Shown here piece after piece: positions 24,839 through 33,752 of a DNA stretch of 43,469 bases. The DNA is from Thermoplasmata archaeon. GTDB taxonomy: Archaea > Thermoplasmatota > Thermoplasmata > Lutacidiplasmatales > UBA184. Position 1 is the stretch's first letter. Every line of letters starts with the position of its first letter. The position numbers and the translations under genes were made by a program. The notes below the pieces were generated by a model. The model was given only the letters and a program-made list of their open reading frames with translations. It did no database searches and was not told where the DNA came from. The stretch spans positions 1-43,469 of the forward strand of contig JASHOP010000008.1 in the NCBI GenBank assembly GCA_030041075.1. The letters are read 5' to 3'.

Positions 24839-25690
24839 GTGACGGACCCGAGGGCGATGGGAGGCAACGACGCCGCCGGACCGGGACCGGCCACCGGGCC
24901 GTCCGAGAGGAGGGACGCCCTCGGCTCGGGTCTTCTTTTCTGCGACAACTGCGGCGCGGAGACGCCGCACCGGCTCCTCCGCGTGAAGCCCACCTCCGGC
25001 CCCTCGCCGACCAACGTGGCGGGAACGGCCCGGTGTCGGGTGTGCCGGTGGACCCATCCGTTCACCTCGACCCGGGAGACCCCGGTCGAGGTCGCGATGA
25101 TCGTCTCGGATCGGGGAAGGTCGGATCGCCGACGCGTTGCGCTGCCGGGACGCCGGGTCGTACGGATCGGGGAGACGGTGACCGAGGCCACGGTCCCGCT
25201 GCGGATCACCCGGATCGAGGTGAGCTCCGGGCGGTCGGCTGCGTCGTCCCCGGTTTCCGAGGTCCGGGCGCTCTGGGCGATCCGGGCCGACGAGACGCTC
25301 GTTCCGATATCGGTCGTGGACGGCGCGCGAACCTCCTCGCGTCTCCTCCGGGTCCCCCCGTCGGCGCGGCTGGAGATCGGCGCCACCCTCACCCTCGACG
25401 GCGATCGTGTCGTGATCGTCGGCCTCCGCGCCCGGGGTCGGACCTGGCGGGTCGTCGGAGATGGGTTCGCGGCGGAGGAGGTCCGGCGGGCCTACGGACG
25501 GCGGATGCTGAGGCCCCCCGCCGGAAGAAGGGACTGGAGGACCGACCGGGGGACCCCGGTGTCGCGCACGAGCTCGACCTCCGCGGCGGCCCGGTCCCGC
25601 TCCGCGCCGGGCGTGAGGAGGAACGCCACCTTCCCCCGCGCGGCGACCGCGCCGGGCGGCGCGGTGACCCACCGCTCTACGCCCTCGTAG
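24839..25690 (+). CDS. HVO_0476-type zinc-finger protein
   Basis: The N-half has a zinc ribbon: CDNCGAETPHRLL and, about 30 residues on, CRVCRWTHPF, as in the archaeal HVO_0476 family. Beta-rich repeats follow (VALPGRRVVRIGETVT; ITRIEV; ALWAIRADETLVPISVVDG; RTWRVVGDGF) and the usual family end AEEVRRAYGRR lies near residue 222. Beyond that the frame stays open for about 60 Arg/Ser/Thr-rich residues that overlap the 3' end of the NFACT gene for 199 nt. That extension is probably the shadow of NFACT or a lost stop. Start may be GTG 24839 or ATG 24857. Function unknown; a nucleic-acid role is plausible. It starts 37 nt after tRNA-Pro. Confidence 0.72.
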   Translation: MTDPRAMGGNDAAGPGPATGPSERRDALGSGLLFCDNCGAETPHRLLRVKPTSGPSPTNVAGTARCRVCRWTHPFTSTRETPVEVAMIVSDRGRSDRRRVALPGRRVVRIGETVTEATVPLRITRIEVSSGRSAASSPVSEVRALWAIRADETLVPISVVDGARTSSRLLRVPPSARLEIGATLTLDGDRVVIVGLRARGRTWRVVGDGFAAEEVRRAYGRRMLRPPAGRRDWRTDRGTPVSRTSSTSAAARSRSAPGVRRNATFPRAATAPGGAVTHRSTPS

Positions 25691-27384
25691 ACGACCGGGC
25701 CGAGCGCCAGCTCGAGCGGCAGGTCGCGCACGAAGTGCTTCGCGCCCCGGATGACGAACGCGCCGCGGGCCACGAACTCCCCCGAGACCGCGGACTTCGA
25801 CACCTGATCGGGCGTGGCCCAGAACGCGGAGGCGGACGCCAGGCCGGCCCGCCACGCCTTCGAGAAGGCGACCGCCCATTGGGCCGCCTCGCGGAGCGTC
25901 ACCTCCGTCACGGCCGCGGGCGGCGCGGGACGCTTGACCACGACGCTTGCCGCGCCCTGCAGGTCCGCGTGGACGTACAGATCGCCGTCCTTGAGGTTGC
26001 GTCGAACGAGCGCGTCGTTCGAGGCCGCGTCGCGCCCGGCGACGACGATCGCCCCCTCCGAGCTCACGAACCATCGATGACGCTCGAACCAGCGCCGTCT
26101 CGCCTCCGGGCGGGCGGGGGACCGTCGTGCGGGGGAGACCACCGTCCTCGGCTCCGCGAGTCGGCGCTCGGTCTCCTCGAGCGCCGCGGCCGCGCCGTCG
26201 AGCTTCTCCGCGAGCCGCTTCGACTCCTCGAAGAGGAGCTGGGCGCTCTTCCGTGCGGTCGGCTCGACGGCGATCGCCACCGGCCGCCCCCCGAGGTCGA
26301 CCACGACGCTTCGCGGCCGAGGGTCGGCCGACGCCGCGGTCGCGAGGGCGGACTCGACTTCCGCGTAGTGCGCGAGCACGGCCTCCGCGTCCTCTCGCCG
26401 GTCCCGGACCCCCCGCTCGAGCTCCTCGACCGCCGCGCGCTGGCGCTCGACGAGACGGGCCAGCTGCCGTTGCGCTTCGAGGGCCGCGGACTCCGCCGGG
26501 TCCGAGACCGACGGAACGACCGTCCGGAAGTACTCCGCGGCCGCTTCCGAGAACGTGGGACGCTCGACCTCCTCCGCGCCCGCGACCCCGAGCCACCGGT
26601 GCGAGCGATACGGGGTCGCGTCCAGGAGGACGTCCCCGCGGCGAACCAGGTATCCCCGGGGTCGGTCCCCCACCTCCGCGGCGAGCGCGGCCAGGACCGC
26701 GTTGAGACGCGGGGAGACCTCCGCAGCCGACGACGGCGCGGGCTCGCTCCCGCGGAGGCCGCCGCGGGCGATCACCTCCTCCGCGACCGGCCCGCCGAGA
26801 CCGAGGCGGGCCGCGAGCGTGCTCGCGAGGTCGGTTCTCGAGCGCTCGAGTTCAACGAGGATCCCGGCCGGACCGATCGTCCACGGATCGGCTCGCGAGG
26901 GCGGCCGCGAGTACGGTGCGCCCGCGCGGACGTCGCGGTGAGCCCATCGCCGCGGCCGCAAGGCGACCAGGATCCGATCGTCGCGGGCGAGGATGAGGTT
27001 CCCAGCGCCGAACAGCTCGAGCGCGAGGACGAGCCGTCCGGCCCCGGCCGCGTGGGCGAACTCGAGTTCCAGGTACCGCTCGGCCCCCGGCTCGGCGACG
27101 CCCGAAAGGACCGCGCCGGTGAGGATCCGCCGGATCTCCCGGGCGACGGGCGAGAGCTCGTCGGCGTGGAGCTCGCCGGGGGGAACGAGGGCCGCGTAGC
27201 GGCCCGGGACCAGTACCAGCTCGTGCCGTCCCGTGCCGCTGCCTCGGAGAACGAGCGACCAGCCCCCCTCGGCCCGATCGAACGCCTTGTCGAGGCGGAC
27301 GCGTCCGAGCGATCGCAGCTCGTGGACGAGCGCGAGGGTGTCGAGGGCGGTGAATCGGTCCTTCGGGGCGGGGTCGGACGGCAT
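25492..27384 (-). CDS. rqcH: NFACT family ribosome-quality-control protein (RqcH/Rqc2 homologue)
   Basis: A 630-residue archaeal NFACT protein. In other organisms relatives bind obstructed 50S subunits with peptidyl-tRNA and recruit tRNA to add C-terminal tails that mark stalled chains for degradation. The NFACT-N domain covers about 1-230 (FTALDTLALVHELRSLGRVRLDKAFD, ELFGAGNLILARDDRIL), a coiled coil lies at about 290-410 and the NFACT-R domain at about 430-560 (RWFERHRWFVSSEGAIVVAGRDAASND; LYVHADLQGAASVVVK). It shares a symmetric TATA element at 27428-27433 with the divergent acyl-CoA dehydrogenase, giving a leader of about 20 nt. Confidence 0.93.
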   Translation of the reverse strand: MPSDPAPKDRFTALDTLALVHELRSLGRVRLDKAFDRAEGGWSLVLRGSGTGRHELVLVPGRYAALVPPGELHADELSPVAREIRRILTGAVLSGVAEPGAERYLELEFAHAAGAGRLVLALELFGAGNLILARDDRILVALRPRRWAHRDVRAGAPYSRPPSRADPWTIGPAGILVELERSRTDLASTLAARLGLGGPVAEEVIARGGLRGSEPAPSSAAEVSPRLNAVLAALAAEVGDRPRGYLVRRGDVLLDATPYRSHRWLGVAGAEEVERPTFSEAAAEYFRTVVPSVSDPAESAALEAQRQLARLVERQRAAVEELERGVRDRREDAEAVLAHYAEVESALATAASADPRPRSVVVDLGGRPVAIAVEPTARKSAQLLFEESKRLAEKLDGAAAALEETERRLAEPRTVVSPARRSPARPEARRRWFERHRWFVSSEGAIVVAGRDAASNDALVRRNLKDGDLYVHADLQGAASVVVKRPAPPAAVTEVTLREAAQWAVAFSKAWRAGLASASAFWATPDQVSKSAVSGEFVARGAFVIRGAKHFVRDLPLELALGPVVYEGVERWVTAPPGAVAARGKVAFLLTPGAERDRAAAEVELVRDTGVPRSVLQSLLPAGGLSIRRP

Positions 27385-27427
27385 CGGGTCGGGGCGGCGT
27401 TCCGGACGGCGCGACCCGACGCCACGG

Positions 27428-27433
27428 CTTAAG
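27428..27433. promoter_or_regulatory. shared symmetric TATA element, NFACT / acyl-CoA dehydrogenase
   Basis: CTTAAG is the only AT-rich patch in the 71-nt divergent gap. It lies 25 nt before the plus-strand GTG (27456; leaderless) and 46 nt before the minus-strand ATG (27384). Being palindromic it can be read by TBP in both directions. Confidence 0.45.
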
Positions 27434-27455
27434 GGTTCGGCGCGGTGGGCCCACC

Positions 27456-28592
27456 GTGGCTCCGGAACCTCCGGACACCGTCCAAGCCAAGCGACGGCGC
27501 ACCGCCGAGTTCGTCGACCGGGTCGTGGTTCCCGCCGCCGGCTCGATCGATCGGGAGGACCGCATCCCCGCGGCGATCGTTCGGGAGCTCGCCGACGAAC
27601 GGTACTTCGGACTCGGGATCCCGACGGAATGGGGCGGGACCGGCGAGACCGCGCGCGCGACGGTCGCGGTGCTCGAGGAGCTCGCGCGAGGGAGCGCCGC
27701 GATCGCGGTGCTGGTCGCGGTCCACGCGTCGGTCTGCGCGATACCGATCGTCGACTGGGGGACCGACCTCCAGAAGGAGCAGTACCTGCGATCGCTCGCC
27801 CGCGGCGAGCGCCTGGGTGGATTCGGCCTGACCGAGCCCGGAACGGGCTCGGATGCCGCGGGGTTGCGGACGCGGTATGCGCGGGAGTCGGACGGGTTCG
27901 TGCTCCGCGGCGCGAAGATGTTCATCTCGAACGCCGTGAGCGCCGGGGTCGTCCTCGTGTTTGCGACCCGGGACCCGGCGCTCGGGCATCGCGGCATCTC
28001 GGCGTTCCTGGTCCCGGCGGGGACCCCCGGCTTCTCGGTCGCCCAGCGGCTCGACAAGCTGGGGCTGCGGGGTAGCGAGACGACCGAGCTGGTCCTGGAC
28101 GGAGTCCGGCTCGGCCCGGACGCCCTCCTCGGACCGGAAGGCGACGGCCTCAAGGTCGCGTTCCGGGGACTGGCCGGCGGGAGGGTCGGGATCGCCGCAT
28201 GCGCGCTCGGGGTGGCCCAGGCCGCGTTCGACGCGATGCGGGAGAACGTGCGCCGCGCCGACGCGAACTGGAAGCGGTCGCTGCTCGCCCGCGCCTACGC
28301 CGACCTCCTAGGCGCCCGGGCCCTCGTGGAGCGGGCGGCCGGGCGCAAGGACCGAGGCCTGGCGTACGCCGCCGATGCCTCGGTGGCGAAGCTCGTCGCG
28401 TCGCGCGCGGCGTTCTCGATCGCCAACGCGGGCGTCGACGTGGCGGGCGAGGACGGCACGCGGGCGGGGGCCGCCGCGGAGCGTCTCCTCCGGGATGCCC
28501 GGGTCTTCCCGCTGGTCGAGGGGACGACGGAGATCCAGGAGCTCATCCTCGCGCGCAGCCTGCTCGGTTCCGGGAACGAACCAACCGTCTAG
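27456..28592 (+). CDS. acyl-CoA dehydrogenase
   Basis: A 378-residue flavoprotein that oxidises acyl-CoA to trans-2-enoyl-CoA, passing electrons to an ETF-like carrier. It has the N-terminal helical domain (VRELADERYFGLGIPTEWGGTG), the FAD/substrate strand GGFGLTEPGTGSDAAGLRT (about 121-139), KMFISNA, the LDKLGLRGSETTELVLDGVRLG beta domain and the C-terminal helical domain. The catalytic base is present as E355 in PLVEGTTEIQE, the usual position for short/medium-chain enzymes. No other beta-oxidation gene is in the window, so the pathway is not fixed. GTG start is supported by promoter spacing. Confidence 0.93.
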   Translation: MAPEPPDTVQAKRRRTAEFVDRVVVPAAGSIDREDRIPAAIVRELADERYFGLGIPTEWGGTGETARATVAVLEELARGSAAIAVLVAVHASVCAIPIVDWGTDLQKEQYLRSLARGERLGGFGLTEPGTGSDAAGLRTRYARESDGFVLRGAKMFISNAVSAGVVLVFATRDPALGHRGISAFLVPAGTPGFSVAQRLDKLGLRGSETTELVLDGVRLGPDALLGPEGDGLKVAFRGLAGGRVGIAACALGVAQAAFDAMRENVRRADANWKRSLLARAYADLLGARALVERAAGRKDRGLAYAADASVAKLVASRAAFSIANAGVDVAGEDGTRAGAAAERLLRDARVFPLVEGTTEIQELILARSLLGSGNEPTV

Positions 28593-28617
28593 TAGGTACG
28601 GGAACTCGTCCGGACCG

Positions 28618-30912
28618 ATGCCGTCCCGGTCGTCCGGTCGCCCGCGGCGCCCCGCCGCGTTGCCGGAACCGGCGGAGCCCGTCCCGCTCGAGGCGACCGC
28701 TCTCGACCCCGCGGTCCGCGCGATCCTCGCGAACGACGGGATCTCCCGGCTCTACCCCCCCCAGGCGACCGCGCTCGGACCCGTCCTCGCCGGGGAGAGC
28801 GTCGTCCTCGCCTGCCCGACGGCGAGCGGGAAGTCGCTGGTCGCCTACCTGGCGCTCCTCCGGGCGGCGCGCGCCGGCCGTACCGCCCTCTACCTCGTCC
28901 CGCTGCGCGCGCTCGCCTCGGAGAAGGCCGAGGAGCTCGAGCGGTTCTCGGAGCTCGGCCTCAAGGTCGGGATCTCGATCGGCGACTTCGACCTTCCCGC
29001 GGAGCGGCTCGAGAAGCTCGACGCCCTGGTCGCGACCAGCGAGAAGGCCGACGGCCTGCTCCGGCGACGCTCCCCGTGGCTCGACCGGCTCGGCGTCGTG
29101 GTCGCGGACGAGGTCCATCTCCTGCGCGACCCCGAGCGGGGCCCGACCCTCGAGGTCAGCCTGACCCGGCTCCGCCGGTCCTACCCCGGGCTCCAGGTCG
29201 TCGCGCTCTCCGCCACCGTCGGCAACTCGGAGGAGCTCGCGGCGTGGCTCGGGGCGCGCCACATCGCGAGCTCGTTCCGTCCGGTCCCGCTCAAGCTCGG
29301 GGTCTACCACGACGGCACGATCACGTTCACCGACCTCTCGACCCGGGCGATCCCGCCCCCGGGCGACCCGGTCCCGAGGCTGGTCCGTACGGTCATCGAG
29401 GAGGGGGGCCAGGCGCTCGTCTTCGTCAACACGCGCCGGGCGAGCGAGCAGGTCGCCCGCTCGCTGACCGGCACGGTCCACCGGCTGCTCGGCGACGACG
29501 AGCGGGCGCGGGCCCGGGCCGCCGCCCAGGAGCTCGCGGTGATCTCGGAGGAGGACACCGAGGGGGTCCGTCGCCTGGGCGGGCTCCTCCCCTACGGCGT
29601 CGCGTTCCACAACGCGTCGCTCACGAACTCGGAGCGACGGATCGTCGAGCGGGCGTTCCGGGACCGCGCGCTCAAGGTTCTGGTCGCGACCCCGACGCTG
29701 GCGGCGGGTATCAACCTGCCCGCGCGCCGGGTGATCGTCCGGGACACGAGCCGCTACGACGACCGGATCGGGATGCAGGCTCCGATCTCCGCGCTCGAGG
29801 TGCACCAGATGCTCGGCCGGGCCGGCCGCCCGAGGTTCGATCCCGTCGGGGAGGCGCTGCTGCTCGCCCGCGGCCCGGAGGAGGAGGAGGAGCTCCTCGA
29901 CGGGTACCTCGCCGCGGGACCCGAACCGATCGTGAGCCGCCTCGCGTCGGAGCCGGCGCTTCGGATGCACGTCCTCGCGCTGGTCGCGAGCGGGGCCGTA
30001 TCGACCGACGCCGACCTCAAGGCGTTCTTCGCGGCGACGTTCTACGGCCATACCCTCCCCCTCCCGGACCTCGCCGCGAACATCGCGACCGTGCGGGCGT
30101 TCCTCGAGGCGAACGACCTCCTGGTCCGGGGCTCTCCGCTCCGGGCGACGCGCTTCGGTGAGCTGACGAGCCAACTGTACCTCGACCCGCTGAGCGCCCT
30201 CGTCCTGCGGGAGGTCCTCGAGAAGGCGCCGATCGGTGTGGCGGAGTTCCCGCTCCTCGCCGCCGTCGCGGCGACCCCGGACCTGCCTCCCCTCTTCCTC
30301 CGGCGCGGGGAGGAGGCCGACATGCGGTCGCGGCTCGCGACGGAGGCGGAGGAGCTCCTGGTGAAGCCCGAGACGCCGCCGCTCGACCTCGACGTCGAAT
30401 CGTTCCTCGCGACCCTCAAGACGGCCTCGGTGCTGGAGGCGTGGATCGCGGAGACCCCGATCGTCGAGATCACCGAGCGGTTCGGGATCGGAGCGGGGGA
30501 CCTGCGCACCAAGGTCGAGGACGCCGACTGGCTCCTGTTCGCGACCGGGCGGCTGGCGACCGCGTTCCAGCGTCGCGTCGCTCGTCCGGTCGACGACCTG
30601 TCGCTCCGGGTGCGCTACGGGGTGAAGGAGGAGCTGCTCGACCTCGTGCGCCTTCGCGGCATCGGCCGGGCCCGGGCGCGCCGGCTCTACCGGGCCGGGT
30701 TCGCCGACCGAGAGTCGCTCCGCGCCGCTCCCCTCGAGCGGATCGAGCGGGCGCTCGGGTCGAGCCGACTCGCCGAGATGGTCGCGTCCCAGCTCATCCG
30801 GAAGGACGCCACGGGCCCCCGGCCGGAGCCGACGGCGCCTCCGTCAGACCCGCCGCCAACGGGTCGGACCCGCCGCCGGCTCGAGGAGTTCCACTCCGAT
30901 ACGGGGCCGTGA
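28618..30912 (+). CDS. hel308: DNA helicase Hel308 (superfamily 2)
   Basis: A 764-residue 3'-5' DNA helicase that unwinds lagging strands at stalled replication forks. Q-motif LYPPQA at 45-50, Walker A TASGKS at 68-73, DEVH box at 164-167, SAT at 198-200, LVFVNTRRASEQVA (motif IV), VLVATPTLAAGINLPARRVIVRD (motif V) and HQMLGRAGRPRFD (motif VI). The winged-helix, ratchet and C-terminal helix-hairpin-helix (VRLRGIGRARARRLYRAGF) domains follow. Start at ATG 28618, 25 nt after the acyl-CoA dehydrogenase stop. The last 119 nt overlap the convergent Orc1/Cdc6-like gene. A charged disordered tail replaces the usual end. Confidence 0.95.
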   Translation: MPSRSSGRPRRPAALPEPAEPVPLEATALDPAVRAILANDGISRLYPPQATALGPVLAGESVVLACPTASGKSLVAYLALLRAARAGRTALYLVPLRALASEKAEELERFSELGLKVGISIGDFDLPAERLEKLDALVATSEKADGLLRRRSPWLDRLGVVVADEVHLLRDPERGPTLEVSLTRLRRSYPGLQVVALSATVGNSEELAAWLGARHIASSFRPVPLKLGVYHDGTITFTDLSTRAIPPPGDPVPRLVRTVIEEGGQALVFVNTRRASEQVARSLTGTVHRLLGDDERARARAAAQELAVISEEDTEGVRRLGGLLPYGVAFHNASLTNSERRIVERAFRDRALKVLVATPTLAAGINLPARRVIVRDTSRYDDRIGMQAPISALEVHQMLGRAGRPRFDPVGEALLLARGPEEEEELLDGYLAAGPEPIVSRLASEPALRMHVLALVASGAVSTDADLKAFFAATFYGHTLPLPDLAANIATVRAFLEANDLLVRGSPLRATRFGELTSQLYLDPLSALVLREVLEKAPIGVAEFPLLAAVAATPDLPPLFLRRGEEADMRSRLATEAEELLVKPETPPLDLDVESFLATLKTASVLEAWIAETPIVEITERFGIGAGDLRTKVEDADWLLFATGRLATAFQRRVARPVDDLSLRVRYGVKEELLDLVRLRGIGRARARRLYRAGFADRESLRAAPLERIERALGSSRLAEMVASQLIRKDATGPRPEPTAPPSDPPPTGRTRRRLEEFHSDTGP

Positions 30913-31987
30913 CCCACTCGTCGATCGGGGTCAGCACCCGAACGATCGAGCGGGTCCCGCCGACGCCGCCGGTCCGGATCTCCCGCCGGACGTACCCCGC
31001 CCGCTCGAGCCGGACGATGCGCCGCCAGAGCGTCGTCGTCGGGAGGGGGCGAATTCCCTCGCCGCGGGCGAGCTCCGCCTCGAGGCGCTTCACCTCGCCG
31101 AGAGGCGCGGCGACCCCTCCGCTCGCGGTGCCGATCGCACGGACGATCCGCGGCTCGACCGCGACCCCCTCGAGGGGGCGGAGCGGGCCCGGGAGTCCCA
31201 ACGGGGAGCGCGGATGGCCCACCAGCTCGCGACGCAGGACGTCCACAGCCCGTCGCGCCCCGCCGCCGTCCGCAACCGCTCGCTCGACGACCGCGGCGAC
31301 CAGGGACGTCGGGGGCGCTCGTCCGAGCGCTCGCTCCGCGCGATCGCGGACGATCGCCCGGAGGTAGGAGCCGGGGTACGGCCCGAGCTCCACGAACGGC
31401 CGGACCGCCATGCTCGTCTCGACCTCGGCGACCGCGGTCGAGAGACCTTCGCACGAGCCGGCGAGGATCGTCCAGAGCGGGGGCAGACCGGACTCGCCCT
31501 CCGGGAGGAAACGATCCGGGCTCGCGAACGCCCGAAGGATCGGCGCGAGGTCGGGTCCCCCGACGTCCACGTCGTCGAGTACGACCACCGTCGGGCGTCG
31601 ATCCCGTCGCAGGCGCCGCAGCACGCCCGCGATCACCTCGGCCGCCGGGAACCCGCGACCGTCGAACCCTTCGTCGAACCGCCTCAGGAGCGACGTCGCC
31701 ACGCCGTGCGTGCCCCGCTGGACCGCGGTCCGGACCGTCAGGACCCGCGGTGGAGGATCGGCGGACGCCTGGCGCAACCGGTCGACTACCTCGCGGGCGG
31801 CCCGGCGGGCCACCGTGGAGGTCCCGCTGCCCGAGGCTCCCGCGACAGCGACGACCCACGGTGGCGGAGCGCGGGGCATCGGGGCGTCGAGCCGCAGGAC
31901 GACCTCGTTCAGCTCTCGCTCCCGGCCCAGAGCGAGAGGAGGGAGCCAATCGTTTGCGAGCACCTCGGGGTTCGCCATCGCGAGCAT
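30794..31987 (-). CDS. Orc1/Cdc6-like AAA+ protein lacking the Walker A lysine
   Basis: A 397-residue protein laid out like archaeal Orc1/Cdc6: N-terminal GRERELNEVVLRL motif (21-33), AAA+ domain, then a winged helix (LGEVKRLEAELARGEGIRPLPTTTLWRRIVRLERAGYVRRE). The P-loop reads GASGSGTS (50-57), so the invariant lysine is Thr; Walker B VVVLDDVD (134-141) is kept. SLLRRFDEGFDGRGFPAAEVIAGVLRRL matches the Cdc6 helical region. It may bind origins or other DNA without normal ATP turnover, or be a regulator. ATG 31987 is chosen because a TATA box lies 24 nt upstream; a GTG 16 codons earlier is less likely. The 3' end overlaps hel308 by 119 nt. Confidence 0.78.
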   Translation of the reverse strand: MLAMANPEVLANDWLPPLALGRERELNEVVLRLDAPMPRAPPPWVVAVAGASGSGTSTVARRAAREVVDRLRQASADPPPRVLTVRTAVQRGTHGVATSLLRRFDEGFDGRGFPAAEVIAGVLRRLRRDRRPTVVVLDDVDVGGPDLAPILRAFASPDRFLPEGESGLPPLWTILAGSCEGLSTAVAEVETSMAVRPFVELGPYPGSYLRAIVRDRAERALGRAPPTSLVAAVVERAVADGGGARRAVDVLRRELVGHPRSPLGLPGPLRPLEGVAVEPRIVRAIGTASGGVAAPLGEVKRLEAELARGEGIRPLPTTTLWRRIVRLERAGYVRREIRTGGVGGTRSIVRVLTPIDEWVTAPYRSGTPRAGGGSDPLAAGLTEAPSAPAGGPWRPSG

Positions 31988-32007
31988 CGGCGTAGTATAT
32001 CTGCGGT

Positions 32008-32014
32008 GTATAAG
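32008..32014 (-). promoter_or_regulatory. TATA box of the Orc1/Cdc6-like gene
   Basis: CTTATAC on the minus strand, 24 nt before ATG 31987, inside a short AT-rich patch (about 31990-32030) that also has a second TATAT at 31996-32000. No long repeated origin-recognition box was seen near it. Confidence 0.5.
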
Positions 32015-32129
32015 AATACTGTTTACCTGATCCACATCGGATGGAACCTGCCCGTGGCGCGCCGAGCCCCGCGGTCCGGGGGCGGGCTCCTTGCCCTCCG
32101 ATACGGGTCGAGCCGTCTCGGCCGCCCGC

Positions 32130-32136
32130 TTAAATT
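32130..32136 (+). promoter_or_regulatory. TATA box of the isocitrate dehydrogenase gene
   Basis: TTAAATT centred 37 nt before the GTG at 32170, leaving a leader of about 10 nt with GGGAG just upstream of the start. Confidence 0.5.
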
Positions 32137-32169
32137 CGGCGGCGTCTCGGGGCGCGCGAGGGGAGCTCG

Positions 32170-33279
32170 GTGGGGTATCGCGTCACGCTGATCCCGGGGG
32201 ACGGCATCGGCCCCGAGGTCACCGCGGCCGCGCGTCGCGTCGCGGAAGCGACCGGCGTCTCGATCGAGTGGGAAGTCGTCGAGGCGGGCGAGGTGGCGAT
32301 CCGGGCGCACGGGACCCCGCTGCCGGAGCCCGTCCTCGACTCGATCCGGCGGAACCGGGTCGCGCTCAAGGGACCGATCACGACCCCGATCGGTGGAGGA
32401 TTCCGTTCGGTGAACGTCGCCCTCCGCCAGCAACTCGACCTGTATGCGTCGGTACGGCCCGCGCGCGCCATCGCCGGCGAGGGGACCCGGTTCCCGGAGA
32501 CCAACCTGGTGGTGGTCCGGGAGGCGACCGAGGGCCTCTACTCCGGCGTCGAGCACTGGGTCGACCGGGACCATACCGCGGCCGAGACCGTGAACGTCGT
32601 GACCCGCAAGGCGTCCGACCGGATCGTCCGGTTCGCCTTCGAGCTCGCGCGCCGCGAGCACCGCCACCGCGTGACGGCCGTCCACAAGGCGAACATCATG
32701 AAGACGACGGGCGCGCTGTTCCAGGCGGCGTTCCGCGCCATGGCCCCGGCCTACCCGGACCTCGCGTCCGACGAGCGCCTGATCGACAACATGTGCATGC
32801 AGCTCGTCAAGAAGCCGTCGGAGTACGACGTGATCGTCACGACGAACCTGTTCGGCGACATCCTCTCCGACCTGTGCGCGGGGCTCGCGGGCGGCCTCGG
32901 GGTCGCGCCCGGGGCGCTCTACGGAGACGGCATCGCCGCCTTCGAACCGGTCCACGGCTCGGCGCCGAAGTACGCCGGCCAGGACCGGGCGGACCCGGTC
33001 GCCGAGATCCTGTGCGTCGAGCTGCTCCTGCGCCACCTCGGGGAGAAGGAGGCCGCGGACCGGGTCTTCCGGGCGGTGTGGGAGACGATCGCCGAGAAGA
33101 AGGTCGTGACGTACGACCTCGCGCTGCCGGGGTACACCCAGCGTCCCGTCCCGGCCTCCTCCTGCTCCGCGATGGCTCAAGAGATCGCCCGCAAGGTGCC
33201 CGAGGTCGACCTCGACGCACCGCTTCCCCGCCCCCCCGCCGCCGTCGCGGCGCCGGGCGACCCCCAGCTCGAGGCCTGA
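32170..33279 (+). CDS. icd: isocitrate dehydrogenase (probably NADP-dependent)
   Basis: A 369-residue beta-decarboxylating dehydrogenase: isocitrate + NAD(P)+ to 2-oxoglutarate, CO2 and NAD(P)[13 protein letters not shown] opens the protein. The substrate loop [18 protein letters not shown] (80-97) has the Ser/Asn pair typical of isocitrate rather than isopropylmalate enzymes (S113/N115 of E. coli). KANIMK carries the catalytic Lys, and [15 protein letters not shown] the metal Asp residues. [10 protein letters not shown] places Lys267-Tyr268 at the positions that select NADP in bacterial enzymes. A ~20-residue Pro/Ala tail is unusual. Cofactor choice is inference. Confidence 0.9.
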   Translation: MGYRVTLIPGDGIGPEVTAAARRVAEATGVSIEWEVVEAGEVAIRAHGTPLPEPVLDSIRRNRVALKGPITTPIGGGFRSVNVALRQQLDLYASVRPARAIAGEGTRFPETNLVVVREATEGLYSGVEHWVDRDHTAAETVNVVTRKASDRIVRFAFELARREHRHRVTAVHKANIMKTTGALFQAAFRAMAPAYPDLASDERLIDNMCMQLVKKPSEYDVIVTTNLFGDILSDLCAGLAGGLGVAPGALYGDGIAAFEPVHGSAPKYAGQDRADPVAEILCVELLLRHLGEKEAADRVFRAVWETIAEKKVVTYDLALPGYTQRPVPASSCSAMAQEIARKVPEVDLDAPLPRPPAAVAAPGDPQLEA

Positions 33280-33285
33280 GCGCGA

Positions 33286-33696
33286 CTACTCGCCGATCAC
33301 CTTGACGACGACCCGCTTCGGACGGCGGCCGTCGAACTCGCCGTAGAAGACCTGCTCCCACGGTCCGAGGTCGAGGTCCCCCGCGGTCACCGGCAGGACC
33401 ACCTGGAGGCCGAGGAGGAGGTTCTTGAGATGGGCGTCGCCGTTGGTCTCGCCGGTCCGGTGATGCTCGTACTCCCCCGGCGGCGCGAGACGGTCCGCCC
33501 ACGCCTCGATGTCCCGGTGCAGCCCCGGCTCGTTGTCGTTCACGAAGACGGCCGACGTGATGTGCATCGACGAGACCAGCACCAGGCCCTCGTTCACCCC
33601 GCTCTGCCGCACGACCGCCCGCACCCGGTCGGTGATGTTCACCAACTCGCGCGCCCGGGCGGTGCGCATCACGAGGTACTCGGTCCGGCTCGCCAA
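33286..33696 (-). CDS. YjbQ/UPF0047 family protein
   Basis: A 136-residue beta-sandwich protein found in all domains. The conserved core is intact: [25 protein letters not shown], then [18 protein letters not shown] with the histidines grouped in the pocket, and [25 protein letters not shown] at the end. Members have been linked to weak thiamine-phosphate synthase activity, but the native role is unresolved. A TTG at 33696 is taken as start: it restores the first strand (RTEYLVM), gives normal family length and lies 28 nt from the shared TATA element; ATG 33669 would lose that strand. Confidence 0.87.
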   Translation of the reverse strand: MASRTEYLVMRTARARELVNITDRVRAVVRQSGVNEGLVLVSSMHITSAVFVNDNEPGLHRDIEAWADRLAPPGEYEHHRTGETNGDAHLKNLLLGLQVVLPVTAGDLDLGPWEQVFYGEFDGRRPKRVVVKVIGE

Positions 33697-33720
33697 CCCC
33701 CGCCGGAGTCCCGCGGGTAG

Positions 33721-33727
33721 TTTTAAG
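33721..33727. promoter_or_regulatory. shared symmetric TATA element, YjbQ / membrane protein
   Basis: TTTTAAG (CTTAAAA on the other strand) is the only AT-rich patch between the divergent starts at 33696 (TTG, minus) and 33753 (GTG, plus). Each start is 28-29 nt away, so both transcripts would be leaderless. Confidence 0.5.
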
Positions 33728-33752
33728 TCTGCGAGGGGCCGGTTCTCCGAAA

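Noticed and set aside
24839-25690. Reading the last ~60 residues of the zinc-finger gene as a real domain
   Set aside because: They are low-complexity, go past the usual family end and are antisense to the NFACT C-terminus; kept only as the open-frame extent.
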